Source: Haloquadratum sp. J07HQX50 (GTDB taxonomy: Archaea; Halobacteriota; Halobacteria; Halobacteriales; Haloferacaceae). From it: 6,193 nt of DNA. The stretch covers positions 1,333,876-1,340,068 of the forward strand of contig KE356563.1 in the NCBI GenBank assembly GCA_000416005.1, in the 5' to 3' direction. Every line of letters starts with the position of its first letter. The first letter of the stretch is position 1. Under the pieces are notes generated by a model. It worked only from the letters and a program-made list of their open reading frames with translations, was not told the DNA's origin and searched no databases. Of this stretch, positions 1-5,103 are shown piece after piece. The position numbers and the translations under genes are program-made.

Positions 1-943
1 CGGCAGTTGCCCCACTGTCTGCTGCTACGACCTCAACGAGCGCCGACTCTGTCTGAGAGAGTCCCTGTAGTCGGCGGGATAGATGCACATACTTTGATTT
101 CTCGTATGCTGTGTCGATATCCTCAATTGCAATTGTCCTGCTCCCGCGTATCTCGGCCTGAAGACCCGCTCGCCGCAAGAGGTCGATACCAACTCGAAGG
201 TCCCCATCTGCAGCAGTCAGTTCGGTCACGCGGTCAAGTTCGGGCGAGCCGAGCACACCATCGCGAAAGCCGCGGGAAGCGCGCTGTTGAAGGATATCAA
301 TAATTTCAGTGGCGTCGTATTTGGAGAAGTACACTTCTTCGGGTCGAAAGACACTCTGTACTCGATTATCGAGTTCGTCAATGAGTTCAACAGAGAGATC
401 TGATGAAATGACGATGACTCCAACTTTGGCACCAGCCTGTGCTTCGTGTGCCCGCAGTAGCGAGTAAAGCGTATCTGATGCTTCATTCTCATAAATCAAA
501 TAGTTAATATCGTCCAGTGCGACGACAAGGACATCTTCCGCATCAACAAGTTGATCGGCAATCTGCCCAAAGAGCTTTTTGAATGATATCCCCGACGAAG
601 GAGGCTCATACTCGAATATGTGCTGAAAGATGCGCGAAAAGACGCCGTATCTCGTGGAATCTACTTGACAGTTTACCCTCACAGTTTGCACACCTCGTTG
701 TGAATCTAACTCAGTAAGCAGCTTCTGAACAGCGGTGGTTTTGCCAGTTCCAGGCGGGCCGCGAATCATCGTGTTCAGCGGACGGGATCCACGTACGGCT
801 GGTCGAAGCGCATACTTTAGACTCTCAAGTTGAGTTTCGCGGTGATCAAAGGTCTCGGGGACATAGTCAATCTCGAAGACGTGTTCATCGCGGAAGACAG
901 ATTCATCCCACGATAGCATCCCCTCGTCGGGATCCTCGCTCAT
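1..943 (-). CDS. cdc6: Orc1/Cdc6 family replication initiator (AAA+ ATPase), 3' end beyond window
   Basis: Reading the minus strand from the ATG at 943 gives 314 residues with no stop up to the window edge. The AAA+ core is clear: Walker A GPPGTGKTT (62-70), a Walker B-like strand VLVVALDDINYL (138-149), a sensor-1 region GVIVISSDL (175-183) and a sensor-2 GDLR with Arg250, followed by helical lid sequence. The C-terminal winged-helix DNA-binding domain must lie mostly outside the window. The family binds origin repeat elements and helps load the MCM helicase; haloarchaea carry several paralogues, and not all act at an active origin. Walker B has Asp-Asp instead of the usual Asp-Glu, and sensor 1 has Ser where Asn is common, so this is probably a divergent paralogue and not the main Orc1. 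The start is favoured because a TATA-like palindrome sits about 26 bases upstream. An in-frame GTG at 988 and Met9 are less likely alternatives. It lies 50 bases after the MutS5-like gene on the same strand. Confidence 0.93.
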   Translation of the reverse strand, partial: MSEDPDEGMLSWDESVFRDEHVFEIDYVPETFDHRETQLESLKYALRPAVRGSRPLNTMIRGPPGTGKTTAVQKLLTELDSQRGVQTVRVNCQVDSTRYGVFSRIFQHIFEYEPPSSGISFKKLFGQIADQLVDAEDVLVVALDDINYLIYENEASDTLYSLLRAHEAQAGAKVGVIVISSDLSVELIDELDNRVQSVFRPEEVYFSKYDATEIIDILQQRASRGFRDGVLGSPELDRVTELTAADGDLRVGIDLLRRAGLQAEIRGSRTIAIEDIDTAYEKSKYVHLSRRLQGLSQTESALVEVVAADSGATA

Positions 944-962
944 CGATTCGATAACGACGAGG

Positions 963-976
963 CGGTTACTTAACCG
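963..976 (-). promoter_or_regulatory. Palindrome overlapping the likely cdc6 TATA box
   Basis: In the 50-base gap before cdc6, the 14-base sequence CGGTTACTTAACCG is a perfect inverted repeat (6-base arms, 2-base centre). Read on the minus strand, its core TTAAGTAA is centred 26-27 bases before the ATG at 943, the expected TATA position for a leaderless haloarchaeal transcript. It may be the promoter itself, an operator that blocks TBP binding, or both. No convincing BRE is visible. Promoter function is inferred from position. Confidence 0.45.
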
Positions 977-993
977 TTGCCCAGTCACCCGTT

Positions 994-2970
994 TCAGAAT
1001 TTTTCCAAGAGCTGATCATAAAAGCCGCTTTCATCCTCGCCAGCGAGCTTTTCAACGATCAACTCTGGCGTGGAACGTGCTAAGTGTCCTTTCATTGGGG
1101 AGCGGTTGACGATGAGTTCTCCGTTTTTTAGCCCAACGGCCTCAATTCCATCGACAGCAACCTCAGCTGCGCTCGCCTCCTGAATTTCGTCCGCAAGATG
1201 AGAGACAAACACTGCAGTGACTCCCTGCTCGCTAAGTGATTCAAGAATGCCGGCGATTATCTTGGCCGACGCCCCGGGTTCGGTGATACTCTCAAGTTCG
1301 TCGACTAGTACCAATCGATTTCGCTGGCCGTCAACGAGATTGCGGAATTCACGGAGAGTGCTCTCGAACGCACCTGCATCAAGAGTTCCTTGATTTTTGG
1401 CGTAGTAATGGAGCTCAGTGAATCGCTCAAGAGCGACCGCACCCGCTGGAACGGAAAAGCCCATGTGTGCTAAGATAACAATCAGGGCTATCAGATCGAG
1501 GGTAGAGGTTTTTCCACCAGAATTCACGCCTGAGAGGAGCGTGACGCCTGAGGCGTGGTAATCGACGGGTTCGACCCGGTCGAATGGAAGATCGAGAAAG
1601 GGTGAACGTCCCTGTTCAAACGAAAACCCAGGTGGGTCGCTACGGAATGTCGGAAAGCAGCAGTCAAAATCATCGACAAACCGCGCCAGTGCCAGTTGAA
1701 CATCGAGTTCAAGCGCCTCTTCAACCAGCGTGTTTACGACTGTGCGAAGGTCTGAGAGGTCGCTTGCGAGCTCACGTTTTCGTCTCGCTGCGCGTCGGTC
1801 ACGATTTGCAGTGAGCTCAGTGCGAAGTCGTGAGACAACGGTCTCATTATGTTCGACAGGGAACGTTGGATCTGGGGGAAACACGCGGGTGAGTAAGTCT
1901 ACTTCATCTGGTTTGAGGTCGATTGCTTCGATCAGATGTGTACGAGCAGCCTCGACAGCCGCATCGTATTCACCATCCAGTTCTCGCCCGAATAATGAGT
2001 CAACGCGTGCCCCTTGCTCGACCAGCGAGAGAAAGTCTGTCCCTTCAATTGTCACATCGCGCTCCTCAATGGCAGCGCGAAGGCGGTCATTCGCAACTGA
2101 TTCGGCTGTCGAAACTGTCACATCGAGATCATCAATAGCAGTCGCAAGTCGTTGTAGTTCTGTATCACCTTGAACGGTGCCATCTGCGGTGAGTAGTTCG
2201 AGTCGACCACGGAGGTGGCTAAGATTGCAAGGGGGTTCACGTGAAATGTCTTCGTAGATACGGGTTGCTGCAAGGATTGCCTCACGGTTGTGTGCAAAGA
2301 ATGATAGGACACGCTCTGGCACAATTTCATCCGGCGACTCAAACGCGTCGGGACGCACGCGAATATCACCCTCGATATCGATGCCTGCAAATGATTCATC
2401 TGGGGTCACGACCGTTGAGTATGAGCGGGCAAGCTCAGCCAGTCCACGCGCGTCTTCGACAATTTCGATAGAGAGCTCGGGAAATGCCGATTCTGCAGCA
2501 GTATATCGTTCCGCATCGTGTGTCGCCAAGCATCGATCACGGACTCGCTGTGGTGAAGGATCTTCGAGTGGTGCCAACTTAGAGAGCGCGTCGCGAATCG
2601 GAAGGTCGGGGTCAAGTTCTGTCGCTGCCGTAACTTGCTCACGCACCTCCTCAATGCGGGCTTGCGATGCGGTTGGGTAAAACGTCGACATACGTTTAGT
2701 TGCGTATTCGGTGACGGCTCGGTCCTTGAGTAGCCCAAGGATCTCGCGATACAATTCTTTGGCACGGTCCGTTGTCAAGAACTCACTCTGGTCATCGTGG
2801 CGGTATCTAATAGCACCTCTTGCTACTCGTGCTGCGCGGCCTTCGGACAAATTAGATGCGCGCGCTAGTGCTGCAACATCTCCATCCCGCAGTGCCTGTT
2901 CGGCACCGTCGAACTCTGCAAGCGCGGCTGCAGTCTTTGGGCCGACACCGGGGATTGCCTCAAACTCCAT
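994..2970 (-). CDS. mutS5b: MutS5-family (MutS5b-like) DNA repair ATPase with N-terminal helix-hairpin-helix
   Basis: This 658-residue protein begins with a helix-hairpin-helix (about 4-20, IPGVGPKTAAALAEF), a non-specific DNA-binding element. A long region rich in charged helices (about 60-430) resembles the MutS core and clamp. The MutS ATPase follows: Walker A GVNSGGKTS (481-489), a GAFESTLREF stretch (533-542) matching the STFMxEM-like segment, Walker B LVLVDELES (553-561), VSHLADE (589-595) with the switch-like His591, and a C-terminal HLARSTPELIVEKLA typical of MutS ends. There is no N-terminal mismatch-reading domain with the Phe-x-Glu motif and no C-terminal Smr nuclease, so it is neither canonical MutS1 nor full MutS2. 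A recombination or branched-DNA role is possible but not shown. The start is firm: the codon just before ATG is an in-frame TGA. The 5' end is divergent from larE, and cdc6 follows 50 bases downstream. The 'b' in the symbol rests on my memory of haloarchaeal naming near the tat genes and is only moderately sure. Confidence 0.9.
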   Translation of the reverse strand: MEFEAIPGVGPKTAAALAEFDGAEQALRDGDVAALARASNLSEGRAARVARGAIRYRHDDQSEFLTTDRAKELYREILGLLKDRAVTEYATKRMSTFYPTASQARIEEVREQVTAATELDPDLPIRDALSKLAPLEDPSPQRVRDRCLATHDAERYTAAESAFPELSIEIVEDARGLAELARSYSTVVTPDESFAGIDIEGDIRVRPDAFESPDEIVPERVLSFFAHNREAILAATRIYEDISREPPCNLSHLRGRLELLTADGTVQGDTELQRLATAIDDLDVTVSTAESVANDRLRAAIEERDVTIEGTDFLSLVEQGARVDSLFGRELDGEYDAAVEAARTHLIEAIDLKPDEVDLLTRVFPPDPTFPVEHNETVVSRLRTELTANRDRRAARRKRELASDLSDLRTVVNTLVEEALELDVQLALARFVDDFDCCFPTFRSDPPGFSFEQGRSPFLDLPFDRVEPVDYHASGVTLLSGVNSGGKTSTLDLIALIVILAHMGFSVPAGAVALERFTELHYYAKNQGTLDAGAFESTLREFRNLVDGQRNRLVLVDELESITEPGASAKIIAGILESLSEQGVTAVFVSHLADEIQEASAAEVAVDGIEAVGLKNGELIVNRSPMKGHLARSTPELIVEKLAGEDESGFYDQLLEKF

Positions 2971-2993
2971 TCACGCGTCAGTCTTGTTTCATC

Positions 2994-3002
2994 CAACAAA
3001 AC
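2994..3002 (-). promoter_or_regulatory. Weak candidate TATA box for the MutS5-like gene
   Basis: On the minus strand the T-rich run CGTTTTGTTGG is centred about 28 bases before the ATG at 2970, the right place for a leaderless transcript. The match to a haloarchaeal TATA element is poor and no clear BRE is seen, so this is a positional guess only. Confidence 0.25.
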
Positions 3003-3037
3003 GTTGCGGGTGACAGATCCGCACTGGCCTGCCCATG

Positions 3038-3046
3038 TATTTTTAC
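3038..3046 (+). promoter_or_regulatory. Candidate TATA box of larE
   Basis: TATTTTTAC is centred about 28 bases before the ATG at 3070, and no Shine-Dalgarno-like sequence precedes that ATG. This fits a leaderless haloarchaeal promoter and supports 3070 over the internal Met7 codon at 3088. It shares the 99-base spacer with the divergent MutS5-like gene. Upstream, at 3005-3023, is a small TGCGG/CCGCA inverted repeat of unknown meaning. Confidence 0.5.
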
Positions 3047-3069
3047 TATCTTAAACTGTAATCTCGAAC

Positions 3070-4017
3070 ATGACGACTGACCGCGGTATGGGTGGTGTGA
3101 ACGAGACTCAATCAGCGCCAGATGTTGGGACTCTGACTCCTGATGATGAACGCCGTGTCGAAGCCGCTCGTACGTCATTAGCAGAGCGTGACTCCATTCT
3201 TGTCGCTTTTTCCGGCGGTGTTGATTCAGCAGTCGTTGCTGCGATTGCACATGATGTCCTGGGCGATGCAGCAGTTGCCTGTACCGCCAAATCTGAGACC
3301 TTGCCTTCCGCTGAGCTTGAGGACGCTCGGCGCGTGGCAACGGAGATTGGAATCCGACACAAAATTGTGAATTTCTCTGAGCTTGAGAACCCTGATTTTG
3401 TTGAGAACGATGGCGATCGGTGTTATCATTGTCGGACGATGCGATTGGGGCGGATGTATGAGACCGCACACGAATTAAATATCACAACAGTTTGTGATGG
3501 AACAAATGCCTCTGACCCATCTGAAGGACACCGTCCAGGACTGCAAGCAGTTGAGGAACTCTCAGTCCACTCACCACTCCGTGAGCACGGCTTCGAAAAG
3601 GATGCTGTCAGGCGTGTCGCTGACTGGTATGGATTGTCGGTTGCGGATAAGCCATCGATGGCATGTCTGTCGTCAAGAATTCCGACAGGACTTGCGGTGA
3701 CCGAAGACCGACTGAGTCGCGTTGAAAAAGCCGAGGCAGCTCTTCGACAGTGGGGATTCTCACAGTTTCGTGTTCGTGATCATGATGGGCTGGCTCGGAT
3801 CGAAGTTGCCTCTGAAGAATTATCTGAGGCGCTCGACACGGATTTTGTTATCGCTGTCCGTCAACGTTTGACTGAAATTGGATTCGACCATGTCACACTC
3901 GATCTGCACGGTTATCAAACAGGAAGTGTCAGCCCAGGTGGTGAAACTGAGACCGATTCCGGCGATGGGCCTGTCGTTGAGGATGTGTTCGAGACATCAT
4001 ATCCATCCACTGAATAG
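3070..4017 (+). CDS. larE: LarE-family ATP-dependent sulfur transferase (PP-loop), three-cysteine type
   Basis: This 315-residue protein has the PP-loop ATP-pyrophosphatase signature FSGGVDS (47-53), then LarE landmarks in order: CYHC (Cys118, Cys121), DGTN (143-146) with HRPGLQAVEEL (154-164) and SPL, KPSMACLSSR (194-203) with Cys199, and GYQTGS (281-286). LarE enzymes adenylate the carboxylates of a pyridinium biscarboxylate mononucleotide and insert sulfur, making the nickel-pincer nucleotide cofactor first known from lactate racemase. Single-cysteine LarE sacrifices the sulfur of the cysteine in the CLxSR-type motif. Versions with an added CxxC pair bind a [4Fe-4S] cluster through three cysteines, and this protein has exactly that set, so cluster use is inferred. 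It should be cytoplasmic. The first 20 residues and last 25 are acidic, low-complexity tails. An in-frame TAA lies at 3052-3054, so 3070 is the first ATG; Met7 is the only close alternative. No larA, larB or larC is present in the window, so the actual substrate is unproven. It converges on tatCo with a 6-base gap. Confidence 0.9.
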   Translation: MTTDRGMGGVNETQSAPDVGTLTPDDERRVEAARTSLAERDSILVAFSGGVDSAVVAAIAHDVLGDAAVACTAKSETLPSAELEDARRVATEIGIRHKIVNFSELENPDFVENDGDRCYHCRTMRLGRMYETAHELNITTVCDGTNASDPSEGHRPGLQAVEELSVHSPLREHGFEKDAVRRVADWYGLSVADKPSMACLSSRIPTGLAVTEDRLSRVEKAEAALRQWGFSQFRVRDHDGLARIEVASEELSEALDTDFVIAVRQRLTEIGFDHVTLDLHGYQTGSVSPGGETETDSGDGPVVEDVFETSYPSTE

Positions 4018-4023
4018 GCCAAC

Positions 4024-4995
4024 TCACCGATCAGTGACCCAGCCTAAGACGCCGAGTGTTCCCTCAAACAGGACGATCATCGTCACCCCAATAATAATTG
4101 GGGCCATGCCGGTCGGGTCTGGACTGACTAAAAATGCGATTCCTAAAAATGTCCCCCAGAATATCAATCGGCGCTGGAGAAGCCACTGGCGGGTGACGAG
4201 ATTCATCATGATTGCCAGCATAATAAAAAGCGGTATCTGGAAAATAACGGCATTATATCCCATGAGAATCAAGATTAAATTGAATGTCTCCTTCAGTCCG
4301 AATGCGACAACCGCTGTGCCGGTCGTATAGGAGGTGAAATACGCGAAGATGGCTGGCAGGACAATGAAGTGCGCGAAGGCTATCCCGATAAATGCCAAGA
4401 CGACGCTTGTCGGGACGGCTGCTAGATAATACCGACGCTCCTTTTCGAACAGCCCTGGCCGCATGAATAGATAGGTCTCATACACAAACACTGGGAGACC
4501 AATGACCAGTCCACCAAGAGCAGCAACTTTGAGTTCCGTAAATAGGAGTTCAAGTGGCCCATATATTCGAGGGCGACGGTCACTGACCTCGGGGGCCCCT
4601 GGAATATGTGTATTCCAGAGAAAATCGATGACTTCAGTCGAACTGATTAACTCAACTGTAACCGCAGTGTTGAGCAGATCAGCGCCAGGATACAGTATAA
4701 GAGTAAATACTCCAGCTACACCCAAAATAATCGCCAACCGACGTATCATCTCCTCAATGTGATCCGCAAGTGGCATCTCCTCGTCACTTTCAGGGCCTTC
4801 ACCAACGAGTCCATCATCAACCGTGTGGCCAGTTGCGGCCCCAGTGTGATCTGCATCCACAGCACTCTGTGAAACTGGTTCACCACCATCAGTGCCAGTT
4901 GGTGGCGATTGATCAGGGTCTGCTACTGCCGGCCTGTCATTGGCAGTCGATGAACCAGTAGATACAGAATCTGCGGGCTCTGAGTCCTCCACCAT
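4024..4995 (-). CDS. tatCo: TatCo: single-domain twin-arginine translocase subunit TatC
   Basis: TatC is the membrane receptor for twin-arginine signal peptides and works with TatA-type subunits to export folded proteins, the dominant secretion route in haloarchaea. This 323-residue protein has a 73-residue acidic N-terminal extension (18 Asp/Glu, one Arg, no Lys), then the TatC start LADHIEEMIRRLA (76-88) and six hydrophobic segments at roughly 87-103, 153-173, 190-216, 236-262, 276-290 and 297-319. The first cytoplasmic loop keeps the signature FMRPGLFEKERR (177-188); Phe177 and Glu186 match the signal-peptide-binding Phe94 and Glu103 of E. coli TatC. SPDP (291-294) corresponds to the usual PPD turn before the last helix. 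The conserved TM4 glutamate is replaced by Gln253 (FQIP). The ATG is preceded directly by an in-frame TGA and has a good TATA box about 26 bases upstream, so the long tail is probably real, though Met74 could give a standard-length TatC. It is divergent from tatCt. Its 3' end nearly abuts larE. Confidence 0.95.
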   Translation of the reverse strand: MVEDSEPADSVSTGSSTANDRPAVADPDQSPPTGTDGGEPVSQSAVDADHTGAATGHTVDDGLVGEGPESDEEMPLADHIEEMIRRLAIILGVAGVFTLILYPGADLLNTAVTVELISSTEVIDFLWNTHIPGAPEVSDRRPRIYGPLELLFTELKVAALGGLVIGLPVFVYETYLFMRPGLFEKERRYYLAAVPTSVVLAFIGIAFAHFIVLPAIFAYFTSYTTGTAVVAFGLKETFNLILILMGYNAVIFQIPLFIMLAIMMNLVTRQWLLQRRLIFWGTFLGIAFLVSPDPTGMAPIIIGVTMIVLFEGTLGVLGWVTDR

Positions 4996-5000
4996 TCATT

Positions 5001-5008
5001 CTTACTCG
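5001..5008 (-). repeat. Octamer CGAGTAAG in the tatCo promoter (inverted copy of 5085-5092)
   Basis: CGAGTAAG lies on the minus strand 6-13 bases before the tatCo start, between TATA box and ATG. A perfect copy lies on the plus strand at 5085-5092, 12-19 bases before tatCt, so both divergent genes carry it in the same orientation relative to their starts. It might bind a shared regulator. Chance is not excluded in a spacer of this size. Confidence 0.35.
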
Positions 5009-5015
5009 TCGCCGA

Positions 5016-5025
5016 TTTCTTATAG
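5016..5025 (-). promoter_or_regulatory. TATA box of tatCo
   Basis: Read on the minus strand, CTATAAGAAA is centred about 26 bases before the tatCo ATG at 4995 and is preceded by a purine-rich BRE-like AGAAAAGG. This is the best archaeal promoter match in the window and implies a leaderless mRNA starting at or next to the ATG. Spacing and sequence are seen; the start site is inferred. Confidence 0.65.
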
Positions 5026-5030
5026 TCCTT

Positions 5031-5050
5031 TTCTGATGAATCAGTCAGAA
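5031..5050. repeat. Nested inverted repeat between tatCo and tatCt
   Basis: TTCTGA (5031-5036) pairs with TCAGAA (5045-5050). Overlapping it, CTGAT (5033-5037) pairs with ATCAG (5040-5044) around a 2-base centre. The motif lies near the middle of the 108-base divergent spacer, just upstream of the tatCo TATA/BRE and about 25 bases upstream of the tatCt TATA-like box, where a dimeric regulator could affect both genes. It is too short and central to be a convincing terminator. Function is unknown. Confidence 0.4.
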
Positions 5051-5074
5051 GACAGCGCACTGGATTGGAAAAAG

Positions 5075-5081
5075 TTGATAA
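5075..5081 (+). promoter_or_regulatory. Candidate TATA box of tatCt
   Basis: TTGATAA is centred 26 bases before the tatCt ATG at 5104 and is preceded by the purine-rich BRE-like GGAAAAAG (5067-5074). This fits a leaderless transcript. A second AT-rich string, TATTTATA (5097-5104), touches the ATG but would place transcription start inside the gene with no suitable in-frame ATG there, so it is less likely to be the TATA box. Confidence 0.5.
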
Positions 5082-5084
5082 CCG

Positions 5085-5092
5085 CGAGTAAG
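5085..5092 (+). repeat. Octamer CGAGTAAG in the tatCt promoter (inverted copy of 5001-5008)
   Basis: This is the partner of the octamer before tatCo, here 12-19 bases before the tatCt ATG and a few bases after its TATA-like box. Its TAA (5089-5091) is also the in-frame stop that bounds the tatCt reading frame upstream. Confidence 0.35.
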
Positions 5093-5103
5093 CACGTATT
5101 TAT

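Noticed and set aside
7..492. Small open frames (7-303 plus, 25-207 and 226-492 minus) over the left end
   Set aside because: The continuous minus-strand frame with Walker A, Walker B and sensor motifs of Orc1/Cdc6 covers the whole stretch; the others are shadows.
944..993. Replication origin next to the cdc6 gene
   Set aside because: Only 50 bases lie between the two genes, with one short palindrome and no repeated origin boxes or long AT-rich unwinding region. An origin on the other side of cdc6 would be outside the window.
1730..2173. Open plus-strand frame of 147 codons, with another of 130 codons at 2288-2680
   Set aside because: Both lie fully antisense to the MutS5-like gene, are Ser/Arg-rich mirror translations without any recognisable domain, and have no promoter.
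3878..4330. Plus-strand frame of 150 codons bridging the end of larE and tatCo
   Set aside because: It overlaps two well-supported genes in a wrong frame and has no upstream promoter or known motif.
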